Shown here: positions 7,693-16,537 of the stretch, piece after piece
Layout of the letters: the number at the start of each line of letters is the position of its first letter
How positions within the stretch are numbered: position 1 is the stretch's first letter
DNA from: Opitutia bacterium
GTDB lineage: Bacteria > Verrucomicrobiota > Verrucomicrobiia > Opitutales > UBA953
Assembly: GCA_947378845.1 (NCBI GenBank)
Contig: CANCLQ010000013.1
Location: 1 to 35,182 of the forward strand
Length of the DNA: 35,182 bases
Direction of reading: 5' to 3'
Program-made: the position numbers and the translations under genes
The notes under the pieces: generated by a model
What the model saw: only the letters and a program-made list of their open reading frames with translations
What the model was told of the DNA's origin: nothing
Database searches by the model: none

Positions 7693-8966
7693 GACTTCAC
7701 GCTGAGTTTATCCTGCCATGAGTTGTGCGGTGCTGGCTTTCCTTCGTATCGTGCTAAAACTTCGCCCACCAAATAAAGCGAGCCCATGACGAGTACTTGC
7801 CCGGCGGCGCTGCATTGCATGGGCGACGGAAATAATTCTCCCACCGCGGAGGAACGCACCATGCCACGATAATCCAATGGAACGAGTGCTTTTATTTCAG
7901 CAATGGTGCAGGCCCTCTCGTGAGTCGGTGAAACTAAAATAATTTCGCCAGCATACTTGGCGACTGCCGCCAACAAGGTTCGTGCTCGCTCCACGCCAAG
8001 AGCCCCGACAATAACTGTGGGCTTATTTAATTTTGCTAAGAGCGATTCCGTCGCACGCACGCCTTCTTCATTGTGCGAGCCATCGATAATTAAATCACGT
8101 CCGTCGTTTAATTTTAATTTCTGCCAACGTCCGCCCCAATTTACAGAGCGTAAGGCAACCTTCGCTTTCGCTTCATCAAAAGTTAATCCAGCCGCTAATT
8201 CAGACGCCAACAACGCGGCACCCGCATTCCATTGTTGGTGTTCACCAACTAATGATGTTTGCGGCAGTCCCGACTTAAATCGATCACGCACAAAATACAC
8301 CGGTGCACCGACCTTCTTTGCCTGTGCGACTAAAACTGCTTCGGCCTCTGCAGGCACCTTACTAATTACACAAGGCACGCCGGCTTTGATGATTCCCGCC
8401 TTCTCGAAAGCAATGGCTTCAATAGTATCGCCCAAAAAATCTTGGTGATCCAATCCAATCGAAGTAATCACCGTCACCAGTGGCAGACAAATATTCGTGG
8501 CGTCAAGTCGTCCACCTAAGCCGGTTTCCAAAACTACAACGTCAACCTTCGCACGTTTAAATTCTAGAAATGCGATAGCGGTGATAGCTTCGAAGAAAGT
8601 CGGCGCACCTTCTTTATTTTTCGCCGTCATGCTTTCAATATGCGGGCGAATTTCTTCTGCGACTTTCAGCACACGTTCCGTCGGCATAAGTTGTCGGTTC
8701 ACTTGAATGCGCTCTCCGATTTCAATTAAGTGCGGACTGGTGTATAAACCTGTTGTTCGACCATGTGCTCGTTGTATTGCCTCAATCATTGCGGCAGTCG
8801 AACCCTTGCCGTTCGTGCCCGCGATATGAATGCACGGTGCGGAGTTCTGCGGATTGCCCAATCGTAGACTCAATTCACGCATACGCTCCAAGCCGAGCGA
8901 TGAACCTGCATTACGCAGGTTCATTAGCCAAGCAAAGGTCGAAGCCGTATCCATAACGGCCGACAT
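7689..8966 (-). CDS. folC: Folylpolyglutamate synthase / dihydrofolate synthase FolC
   Basis: This Mur-ligase-type enzyme adds glutamate to dihydropteroate and/or folates with ATP. The family P-loop IAGTNGKGSTAAMI is at residues 48-61 and is followed by TGLYTSPHL and GERIQVN. DVVVLETGLGGRLDATN, TSIGLDHQDFLG and the C-terminal IIDGSHNEEGVRATE complete a full set of motifs. The length of 425 is normal. Translation may begin at ATG 8966 or at an in-frame ATG 8954. It lies 4 bases after accD and overlaps the next gene by four bases; the accD-folC pairing is common in bacteria, so operon membership is well supported. Confidence 0.95.
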   Translation of the reverse strand: MSAVMDTASTFAWLMNLRNAGSSLGLERMRELSLRLGNPQNSAPCIHIAGTNGKGSTAAMIEAIQRAHGRTTGLYTSPHLIEIGERIQVNRQLMPTERVLKVAEEIRPHIESMTAKNKEGAPTFFEAITAIAFLEFKRAKVDVVVLETGLGGRLDATNICLPLVTVITSIGLDHQDFLGDTIEAIAFEKAGIIKAGVPCVISKVPAEAEAVLVAQAKKVGAPVYFVRDRFKSGLPQTSLVGEHQQWNAGAALLASELAAGLTFDEAKAKVALRSVNWGGRWQKLKLNDGRDLIIDGSHNEEGVRATESLLAKLNKPTVIVGALGVERARTLLAAVAKYAGEIILVSPTHERACTIAEIKALVPLDYRGMVRSSAVGELFPSPMQCSAAGQVLVMGSLYLVGEVLARYEGKPAPHNSWQDKLSVKS

Positions 8967-8970
8967 TTAA

Positions 8971-9840
8971 TTAGGCCGCGCGACGTTTCGCAACCTTTGG
9001 TGAGCGATGCGCCAGCGCACGCAACAAGCTGGCCAACTTCGCTTTCATTTCTTTGCGATGCACAATCATATCAATCAGGCCGCGCTTAAGTAAAAATTCA
9101 GAAGTCTGGAAACCTTCAGGCAAATCTTGGTTGGTGGTTTCCTTAATCACGCGTGCACCCGCAAAACCGATCAACGCACCAGGCTCTGCGACAATCACAT
9201 CACCCAACGTCGCATAACTCGCCATCACGCCTGCCATTGTTGGATTTGTTAAAACCGCGATGTAAGGCAAACCAGCCGAGCGAAGCTTCGCCAAGGCCGC
9301 ACTGGTCTTCGCCATTTGCATCAGTGAAAGAATTCCTTCCTGCATGCGTGCGCCACCAGAGGCACAGACCACAATACAGGGGCACTTCATTTTAATCGCA
9401 CGCTCGATTGCACGCGTAACTTTTTCGCCAGCGACTGAGCCCATCGATGCGCCCATGAAACTGAAATCCATGATCGCCAACGAAACCGGCAAGCCATCCA
9501 TCAGGCCGTGACCACAAATGACGGAGTCGCGAAGGCCCGACTTCTTTTGATGTTGAGCCAAGCGCTCAGGATACGAACCGCCGGCAGTAAATTTTAATGG
9601 ATCCTTCGATGCCAAACGGTGATCCGTTTCTTTCCACGATCCACTATCAATCAATAGTGCGATTCGCTGCTTGGTCGAGAGACGCTCATGGTAGCCGCTG
9701 ATCGGGAATACATTCCAGTTAGCCTCCAAGTCCTTGGAGTAGACCATCTCGCCCGTCTGCGGACATTTCGTCCAAAGACCTGCTGGAATATCCTTTTTCT
9801 TAGGCGTTGGAGTGTGCGTGCGTTTACGAAAGACAGCCAT
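8971..9840 (-). CDS. accD: Acetyl-CoA carboxylase carboxyltransferase beta subunit AccD
   Basis: AccD pairs with AccA to move carboxyl from biotin-BCCP to acetyl-CoA, giving malonyl-CoA. The crotonase-fold core is clear: FMGASMGSVAGEKVTRAIE, CASGGARMQEGILSLMQM, GVMASYATLGDVIVAEPGALIGFAG. The oddity is the N-terminal zinc ribbon. Family members have two C-x2-C pairs; here the first pair reads KCPQT and the second NVFPIS, so only one of four cysteines remains although the surrounding sequence (W-T-K-C, L-E-x-N, H-x-R) still aligns. ATG 9840 (289 residues, MAVFRKR) is preferred over the upstream in-frame GTG at 9864. It is the first gene of the accD-folC-rluA-like run. Confidence 0.95.
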   Translation of the reverse strand: MAVFRKRTHTPTPKKKDIPAGLWTKCPQTGEMVYSKDLEANWNVFPISGYHERLSTKQRIALLIDSGSWKETDHRLASKDPLKFTAGGSYPERLAQHQKKSGLRDSVICGHGLMDGLPVSLAIMDFSFMGASMGSVAGEKVTRAIERAIKMKCPCIVVCASGGARMQEGILSLMQMAKTSAALAKLRSAGLPYIAVLTNPTMAGVMASYATLGDVIVAEPGALIGFAGARVIKETTNQDLPEGFQTSEFLLKRGLIDMIVHRKEMKAKLASLLRALAHRSPKVAKRRAA

Positions 9841-9954
9841 GGTGTATGCCCAGAGGTTGCCCACTAATCCAGCAAAGCGGAAGGGAAAAGAGTCAGCCCA
9901 CTGCTCGCAAAACCCCTAAAAACCTCTGTTTTAAGCAATAAATCGGGGGGCCAC

Positions 9955-11337
9955 TCAACCCGCCCGCGGACTTCCAGCCAAACGCTCTAAAATCAGCTCA
10001 TAGGCCTTCACCGCCCGCTCTGCCATTTTGATTTCAAAATTCTCATCCGGAGCATGCAAATTCGATTCAGGGGTAAATAAACCAATCATCACAGAATCGA
10101 GTCCGGTCTCGCGACGAATATCACCGATGATTGGCACGCTGCCGCCTTCGCGCAAATAAAGCGGAGCTCGACCAAAGGATTCTGCAATCGCTTTCTCCGC
10201 TTCGCGAAACGCTCGTGCCAAAACTGGGTTTTGATCTTTCGGCGTGTTGGATCGATCAGGCGGACAAACATAATACGCCGCGTTGCCCTGCATCTCCTTC
10301 ACTTCGACGCGCACACCTTTCGGCGCTCGCGCTCGCAATGCTTCCGCAACTTTGCGATGCACTTCAACTGGATCCTGCCCTGGCACTAATCGACAAGTAA
10401 TCTTAGCAAAAACTTTTGAAGGGATAACGGTCTTCGAACCTTTGCCTTGGTAGCCGCCGCCAATACCATTAAATTCTAAAGTCGGCGCAAAGCGCACCGC
10501 TTCAAGTGCGTTAAGTCCGGGTGCGGGATGTAATTCATCCACCGATAAAAACTTTCGGTACTCGTCTTCAGTCATCGGAAGCTTCTTCAATTCATCGCGC
10601 TCCCAGCGCACGGGCTGCTCCACGCCATCATAAAATCCATCAATGTTTACCGCATTATCCGCATCATGCAGCGAGGCGCATAATTCTGCCAAAGCCTGAA
10701 TGGGGTTGTACACCGCGCCGCCGTGTAATCCCGAATGCAAATCTGAACGTGGACCCGTGAGGCCGACTTCGAGGCCAATAATTCCGCGCAACCCAGTGGT
10801 GATGACAATTTGATCCGACGAGGGGCTCGCGGTATCGGACAACAACACACAATCCGCTTCCGATAATTCTTTTTTATAATTATTTAAAAATTCTGGGAAA
10901 CTCGGTGAGCCGATTTCTTCTTCGCCTTCGATCAAGAAAGTCACACGCAGCGGCAGATCAGGTTTGCGCTTAAGTAAATTAGCCAGCGCTACGACGGCGG
11001 CTAAATGTGGACCTTTATTGTCCGCCGTACCACGACCCCAAACACGTCCGTCGCGAACCACCGGCTGAAACGCAGGCGAGGTCCACAAGTTCAATGGATC
11101 TGCAGGCTGAACATCATAGTGACCATATAAAATTATATGCGGCCATTCTTTCGGTCCCTTTCGACGCGCCAACACAATCGGGTGCAACGGAGTCGGCACG
11201 ACTTCGACCTCAAGGCCGGCCTTCTTAAGTAAGCCGCAGATGTGCTCCCGCGCACCGTCCATCCCCGCTTTAAAGGCCGAATCCGTCGAAACACTAGGGT
11301 GCTTCACGTACTCAATGAGCTCTTTAATTAGGTCCAT
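9955..11337 (-). CDS. M20 family dinuclear-zinc dipeptidase (CNDP/DapE-like)
   Basis: This 460-residue protein is a likely cytosolic metallodipeptidase or carboxypeptidase. The metal-ligand blocks are all present: LYGHYDVQPAD, WGRGTADNKG, LIEGEEEIGSPSF with the Glu-Glu catalytic/bridging pair, VLLSDTASPSSDQ, and near the end ESNLHAPDENF. A dimerisation lid is inserted between (DLHSGLHGGAVYNP). The long form with GHYDVQP resembles the carnosinase-like/Dug1 M20 branch rather than ArgE. ATG 11337 gives MDLIKELIEYVKHPSVSTD, a normal start for the family; 14 further codons are open upstream to 11379. It is a single gene transcribed away from tyrS. Confidence 0.9.
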   Translation of the reverse strand: MDLIKELIEYVKHPSVSTDSAFKAGMDGAREHICGLLKKAGLEVEVVPTPLHPIVLARRKGPKEWPHIILYGHYDVQPADPLNLWTSPAFQPVVRDGRVWGRGTADNKGPHLAAVVALANLLKRKPDLPLRVTFLIEGEEEIGSPSFPEFLNNYKKELSEADCVLLSDTASPSSDQIVITTGLRGIIGLEVGLTGPRSDLHSGLHGGAVYNPIQALAELCASLHDADNAVNIDGFYDGVEQPVRWERDELKKLPMTEDEYRKFLSVDELHPAPGLNALEAVRFAPTLEFNGIGGGYQGKGSKTVIPSKVFAKITCRLVPGQDPVEVHRKVAEALRARAPKGVRVEVKEMQGNAAYYVCPPDRSNTPKDQNPVLARAFREAEKAIAESFGRAPLYLREGGSVPIIGDIRRETGLDSVMIGLFTPESNLHAPDENFEIKMAERAVKAYELILERLAGSPRAG

Positions 11338-11384
11338 GCCTTCATTAGGCGAGTAACTCGCCGAAGCGCAAGTTCCCACCCCCA

Positions 11385-11445
11385 GAGACCTGGCACCTTA
11401 CCCCCGAAACACTCCCGAGACCTGACACCCGTCACCTGGCACCTG
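11385..11445. repeat. Short degenerate repeats ACCTGGCACC between the peptidase gene and tyrS
   Basis: Three related units lie close together: GAGACCTGGCACCT (11385-11398), GAGACCTGACACCC (11417-11430) and TCACCTGGCACCTG (11432-11445). They occupy the divergent spacer between the M20 gene and tyrS. They may be an intergenic repeat or remnants of one; no dyad typical of an operator was found. Confidence 0.5.
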
Positions 11446-11490
11446 TAAATTAACCTTCCCCCTCCTTGCCTTCAGCAACATTACTAAACC

Positions 11491-12678
11491 ATGTCCGCCG
11501 CGGAACAATTAAAGGCCATGAAGGCCCGCACCGAGAAATTCATCGGTGAACAAGAAATCGCCAAGCGCCTCGAGGCTGGCAAAACCCTGCGCGTTAAACT
11601 CGGCGTCGACCCCACCCGCCCCGACCTAACCTTTGGACACATGGTCGTCTTAAATAAGCTCCGTCAGTTTCAAGATCTCGGACACCAAGCCGTTCTCATT
11701 ATCGGCGATTACACCACACGAATTGGCGATCCAACTGGCCGCTCAGATACGCGCCCTGTACTCAGCGAGGCCGACATCGAGGCGAATGCTAAAACTTATC
11801 TCGAACAAGCCTACCGCATTTTAGATCCGAAAAAAACCGAAGTGCGCCGCAACAGTGAGTGGTTCGGAAAAATGTCGTTCCTCGACGCACTTAACCTGAG
11901 TCGTCAAATGACCGTCGCACAAATGCTCGTGCGCGATGACTTCGCTAAGCGCTACCAAGAGCAAACACCCATTTCTATTGTCGAATTCCTCTACCCGCTT
12001 CTGCAAGGACACGACTCCGTGATGCTCAAGGCCGACATCGAAATCGGCGGCAGCGACCAACTCTTTAATATGATGGTTGGGCGCGACCTCCAAGAGAAAG
12101 ATGGTCAAGCACCACAAGCCGTTCTCGGCATGCCACTTCTCGTCGGACTCGATGGCGAAAAGAAAATGTCCAAGAGCTTGGGCAACTACATCGCGTTTAA
12201 CGAAAATCCCAAAGACATGTTCGGCAAAATCATGTCCGTGCCCGATGCGACGATGTGGATTTACTACCGCCTTCTGCTCGAACGCAGCGAAGAAGAAATT
12301 AAATCCCTCCAGGCTCAACATCCGATGGAGATGAAGAAACAGCTCGCCGTCACGCTTACCGATAAATTCCACGGTACCGGCGCAGGAGCCAAAGAACGCC
12401 AGGAATTTGAAACTGTATTTTCCAAGGGCGGAGTACGCACCGATATGCCCGAATTCACTTGGGATACTTTGTCCGCGGGCGCGAACGACGCTGGTATTGT
12501 TGATCTCCTTGCCGCCACTGGGCTCTTCCCCTCGAAGAAAGAAGTTCGCCGACTCATCGAAGGCGGCGCCGTGAAGATTGGTGATGAAAAAGTTTCGGAT
12601 CCGGCCCTAAAAATCTCTCGCCCGACCTCCGAAATTGTCATCCAAGCAGGCAAACGGACGTTCGTGAAGGTCAAGTAG
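11491..12678 (+). CDS. tyrS: Tyrosyl-tRNA synthetase
   Basis: A class I aminoacyl-tRNA synthetase that charges tRNA-Tyr. The Rossmann fold carries VKLGVDPTRPDLTFGHMVVL (FGHM stands in for the HIGH box) and the second signature KMSKS is at residues 225-229. GDYTTRIGDPTGRS and ADIEIGGSDQLFNMMVGRDLQ are tyrosine-binding blocks of the TyrRS subgroup. The C-terminal S4-type RNA-binding domain includes SKKEVRRLIEGGAVKI. The 395-residue length and the form of the first signature fit the TyrZ-like group. The ATG is preceded by a pyrimidine-rich leader (ccttccccctccttgcc) and lacks a Shine-Dalgarno. A terminator follows. Confidence 0.96.
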   Translation: MSAAEQLKAMKARTEKFIGEQEIAKRLEAGKTLRVKLGVDPTRPDLTFGHMVVLNKLRQFQDLGHQAVLIIGDYTTRIGDPTGRSDTRPVLSEADIEANAKTYLEQAYRILDPKKTEVRRNSEWFGKMSFLDALNLSRQMTVAQMLVRDDFAKRYQEQTPISIVEFLYPLLQGHDSVMLKADIEIGGSDQLFNMMVGRDLQEKDGQAPQAVLGMPLLVGLDGEKKMSKSLGNYIAFNENPKDMFGKIMSVPDATMWIYYRLLLERSEEEIKSLQAQHPMEMKKQLAVTLTDKFHGTGAGAKERQEFETVFSKGGVRTDMPEFTWDTLSAGANDAGIVDLLAATGLFPSKKEVRRLIEGGAVKIGDEKVSDPALKISRPTSEIVIQAGKRTFVKVK

Positions 12679-12689
12679 TCAGGCCCGTC

Positions 12690-12729
12690 GACCGTCTGGG
12701 AAAAACTCGCACTCGCCAGAAGGTCTTTT
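12690..12729 (+). terminator. Probable rho-independent terminator after tyrS
   Basis: GACCGTCTGG (12690-12699) pairs with CCAGAAGGTC (12716-12725) with one mismatch across a 16-base loop, followed directly by TTTT. It sits 11 bases after the tyrS stop. Confidence 0.55.
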
Positions 12730-12775
12730 CCCTTCCCTAGGGCTAACTTGCGTCCCTATTATCCGACCTTCTCGC

Positions 12776-15700
12776 ATGGCCGCCGAACACTCTAGTCCCG
12801 ATTTCGTGCACCTCCACGTGCATACGGATTACAGCATGCTCGATGGTTGCAGTCGTATCGATCGACTCATGGAGCGTGCCTGCGATATGAACATGCGGGC
12901 CGTCGCCATCACCGACCACGGTAATCTTTTCGGACTGTTCGACTTCTGGCATGAGGCCCAACAAAAATCTAAAAGTGGATTAAAATTAAAGCCACTACTC
13001 GGCTGCGAACTCTACTTAGTCTGGGACCACGCACTCACCGACAAGCCCGATCGCAATAGCCACAAGTACTACCACATGGGTGTCATCGCCCGCAGTTTTA
13101 AAGGCTACCAGAATTTAACGAAACTCGTTTCTGACGCTCACGTTCGCGGCCTACACTACAAACCGCGCACCGATATCACTCAGTTGGCACAACACGCCGA
13201 AGGGCTCATCGGCTTCAGTGGCTGCCTCCAAGGAATCATTCCACAAAACCTGCTTAAGGGCGACTACGAGGCCGCGCGTAAAGCCTGCGGTCGCCTTGTT
13301 GAAATCTTCGGTCGCGAAAATTTTGTCATCGAGCTGATGGACCACGGCATTGAGGAGCAAAAGCGAATCATTCCAGACCTTCTCAAACTTGCGGAAGAAT
13401 TTAAATTACGCGTCGTTGCCACCAATGACGTTCACTACGTCAACGCTACCGACAACGTTGCTCACGATGCAATGCTGTGCATTCAGACGGGGGCTCGCCT
13501 CGCTGACGAGCGTCGCATGCGTTACCCTGCGCAAGAATTCTACCTTAAGAGCGAGGCGGAAATGCTGCGCGTCTTTTCTGAAATTCCCGACGCAATTAAA
13601 AACACTGTGGCGATTGCCGAAATGTGTGATGTGCAGTTGCCGGTTGGAAAAAATCACTATCCAGTTTATATTTTCAGCGAAGGCACTAAGCCGAAGTCCG
13701 ACAAAAAACTCGATAACATCCTCGACGGATACGAGGGGCTGAAAAATAAATTATCCGTCGCCGCTGGTAAGGCAGGTGACTTCAAAGTCTCCAGCGAAAG
13801 TCGCGATGGTATGCGTCTCAATGGCTCCTTTCTTCTCGAAGTGGTTAAGAAAGGACTCAAAGAGCGATACGGCGTGGATTATGATAATCCTAAAGCATGG
13901 ACTGATGAAAAAATTCCTGGTCCAGGAAAAACTAGTCCCGCTGAACTATGTCGCCGCGTCGACTACGAGATGGGCGTCATCGCGGGTACGGGCTTCGTCG
14001 ACTACTTCTTAATCGTCTGGGACTTCATCGACTGGGCACGTCGACAAGACATCCCTGTCGGCCCCGGCCGTGGCTCGGGCGCAGGCTCCATCGTTGCTTA
14101 CTGTCTTAAGATCACCGACATCGACCCTATTCGATTCGGACTTCTATTTGAACGCTTCCTTAATCCCGAACGCGTTTCTGCTCCCGACTTTGATATCGAT
14201 TTTTGCATGCGACGTCGCGACGAAGTCGTCGACTACGTGCGCAAGAAATACGGTTCCGATCGCGTGGCCAATATTATCACCTTCGGAACCTTCGGCGCCA
14301 AGATGGTCGTACGTGACCTCGCTCGTATTAAAGACTTACCATTCATTGAGTCCAATCGACTCGCGAAACTCATTCCCGAGGACATCAACATCTCTCTCGA
14401 AGACGCGCTAAAGAAATCGAACGAGCTCCGCGAAGAGGTGAATGTGAACCCTCAAGCAGCGAGCATCATCGAAACGGGGCGCGTTATCGAAGGCATGGTG
14501 CGCAACAGCGGCAAACATGCTTGCGGTATGATTATAGCCGACCGCCCGCTGACCGACATCATTCCGGTGACAATGCAGGAAGGCGATCTGACCACTCAGT
14601 ACGCCAAAGACCCGGTCGAAAAACTCGGCCTGCTGAAGATGGACTTTCTGGGGCTAAAAACTTTAACCGTCATCGACGATGCTCAAAAGCTCGTGCGCAA
14701 ACATCGCAAGATGGCCGATTTTAATATCGATAAGATCGGCTTCGAAGATGCGGCTACCTTTGCCCTGTTGAACGACGCGAAAACTGTCGGCGTGTTCCAA
14801 CTTGAATCGGGCGGCATGCAATCACTTTGCCGTCAATTTGGGATTTCCTCCATCGATGAAATCGTGGCGTTGATTGCACTCTATCGTCCGGGTCCGATGC
14901 AATTTATTCCGGAATTCGTTAAGAGTAAAAAGGACCCCGCCGCTGTTCGATACGCCCATCCCCTACTTGAACCCGTCGCCAAAGAAACCTACGGCATTCT
15001 TGTTTACCAAGAACAAGTAATGGAAGCCGCTCGAGTGGTCGCAGGCTACACCCTCGGAGCCGCCGACCTTCTACGTCGCGCAATGGGTAAAAAGATTAAA
15101 GAGGAAATGGATAAGCAAAGGTCCATCTTTGTCGAAGGCGCAGCAAAGACTCATAAAATTGAAAAAAAGAAAGCCGAAGAAATTTTCGCGACGCTGGAAA
15201 AATTTGCGGAGTACGGATTCAACAAATCCCACTCTGCCGCTTACGCGATTCTCTCGTACCGCACCGCTTACTTAAAAGCGAACTACCCGGTTGAATTCAT
15301 GTCAGCCATTCTGACCTCCGAACAAGGTAACGCCGACAAGCTCGCCGAATTTATGTCCGAGGTCGAATCGCTCGGCATGAAGGCACTCGGACCTGACGTA
15401 AATCAGTCGGACACGGACTTCACTCCTGTAGTTAAAGATAACGCCATCCGCTTTGGACTCGGTGCAATCAAAGGCGTCGGAGAGCAAGCCGCTCGCGCCA
15501 TCGTTGCTGAGCGCGAGAAGAACGGGCCGTTCAAAGATTTCTGCGACTTCGTTGGTCGCATGGGTGATGAAAACCTCAACGCACGCACACTCGATTGCTT
15601 GTCGCGCGCTGGGGCATTCGACTTTTCAGGCGAGGATCGCCGTCACTTAGTCGATTCTATTGAATCTGTTCGTCGTCATTTCTCAGCAGAGCGTAAAGAA

Positions 15701-16519
15701 CGCGCCAGCGGACAAGGTAGTCTCTTTGATATGCTTGGCGCAGATGATGCGGGCTCGGCTCGTCCGACTGACCTCATTCTACGAAAGTCGGAAAAGATGC
15801 CTAAGCTGGAGATGCTCAATAGCGAGAAACAACTTCTCGGCTTCTATCTCAGCGGTCACCCTCTCGCCGATTACCATGGACTCGATGAGGCGATTGCAAC
15901 GTTGAGCACTACGCCCGACCGCATTGATCTTGATCGCAATGAACGTCATACCGTGCGCATTTGCGGTATCATCGGCGGACTCGAAAAGAAAATTACCAAG
16001 AAAGATAATCGCCCTTGGGCTCTCTTTACGGTCGCTTCGCGATCGGTAACGATTCCCGTCAATATGTTCACCGAAGCCTATGAAGCCGCGGCACAACTAA
16101 AGGACGGCGAACTTCCATTGCTGATGGATGGCTCACACGTTATCGTTGATGCGCGCGTGATTTGGCGCGAAGAGCGGAGCGAATGGTCCATCAGCGCCCA
16201 CTCCATCACGCCACTGCGTCGCGCCCCAAGTTTAATTAAGAAAATTCTTTTCGCGTTGAAACCTGGACCCGAAGCGGGCGATTTCATGGAGAAACTCGTG
16301 GGCCACACGCGCAAAGTCGACGGATCCTCGATTGTGCAGATTGGCTTCATTCAGCCCGATGGTCGCGTCCTGGTCGCAGAAGCCGCACGCACCATGACAA
16401 CGCGCTTTGAACCTGAAACCTACGCCCTTTTTGCAAAGCACCCAGCATGCGCCGGCGTGCAAGTCGAAGCCGTCGCACCCTCGCAACCACCTCAACGTAA
16501 ATTCGGCCCCCGCGGGTAA
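12776..16519 (+). CDS. dnaE: DNA polymerase III alpha subunit
   Basis: This is the replicative polymerase core subunit, 1247 residues (E. coli DnaE is 1160). The N-terminal PHP domain starts with FVHLHVHTDYSMLDG. The palm carries GPGRGSGAGSIVAY and APDFDIDFC with catalytic aspartates 471 and 473; the third, in LLKMDFLGLKTL, is Asp623. PHP/palm, fingers (LRRAMGKKIKEEMDKQ), a helix-hairpin-helix near residue 895 (GLGAIKGVGEQAAR) and an OB domain near 1060-1110 are in DnaE1 order. There is no exonuclease insertion, so it is not PolC. A region around residues 300-370 is longer than in E. coli and probably accounts for the extra length. ATG 12776 lacks a Shine-Dalgarno. It is the last GC-rich core gene before the glycan locus. 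Confidence 0.97.
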   Translation: MAAEHSSPDFVHLHVHTDYSMLDGCSRIDRLMERACDMNMRAVAITDHGNLFGLFDFWHEAQQKSKSGLKLKPLLGCELYLVWDHALTDKPDRNSHKYYHMGVIARSFKGYQNLTKLVSDAHVRGLHYKPRTDITQLAQHAEGLIGFSGCLQGIIPQNLLKGDYEAARKACGRLVEIFGRENFVIELMDHGIEEQKRIIPDLLKLAEEFKLRVVATNDVHYVNATDNVAHDAMLCIQTGARLADERRMRYPAQEFYLKSEAEMLRVFSEIPDAIKNTVAIAEMCDVQLPVGKNHYPVYIFSEGTKPKSDKKLDNILDGYEGLKNKLSVAAGKAGDFKVSSESRDGMRLNGSFLLEVVKKGLKERYGVDYDNPKAWTDEKIPGPGKTSPAELCRRVDYEMGVIAGTGFVDYFLIVWDFIDWARRQDIPVGPGRGSGAGSIVAYCLKITDIDPIRFGLLFERFLNPERVSAPDFDIDFCMRRRDEVVDYVRKKYGSDRVANIITFGTFGAKMVVRDLARIKDLPFIESNRLAKLIPEDINISLEDALKKSNELREEVNVNPQAASIIETGRVIEGMVRNSGKHACGMIIADRPLTDIIPVTMQEGDLTTQYAKDPVEKLGLLKMDFLGLKTLTVIDDAQKLVRKHRKMADFNIDKIGFEDAATFALLNDAKTVGVFQLESGGMQSLCRQFGISSIDEIVALIALYRPGPMQFIPEFVKSKKDPAAVRYAHPLLEPVAKETYGILVYQEQVMEAARVVAGYTLGAADLLRRAMGKKIKEEMDKQRSIFVEGAAKTHKIEKKKAEEIFATLEKFAEYGFNKSHSAAYAILSYRTAYLKANYPVEFMSAILTSEQGNADKLAEFMSEVESLGMKALGPDVNQSDTDFTPVVKDNAIRFGLGAIKGVGEQAARAIVAEREKNGPFKDFCDFVGRMGDENLNARTLDCLSRAGAFDFSGEDRRHLVDSIESVRRHFSAERKERASGQGSLFDMLGADDAGSARPTDLILRKSEKMPKLEMLNSEKQLLGFYLSGHPLADYHGLDEAIATLSTTPDRIDLDRNERHTVRICGIIGGLEKKITKKDNRPWALFTVASRSVTIPVNMFTEAYEAAAQLKDGELPLLMDGSHVIVDARVIWREERSEWSISAHSITPLRRAPSLIKKILFALKPGPEAGDFMEKLVGHTRKVDGSSIVQIGFIQPDGRVLVAEAARTMTTRFEPETYALFAKHPACAGVQVEAVAPSQPPQRKFGPRG

Positions 16520-16537
16520 AATAATTTTTAGGACTCA

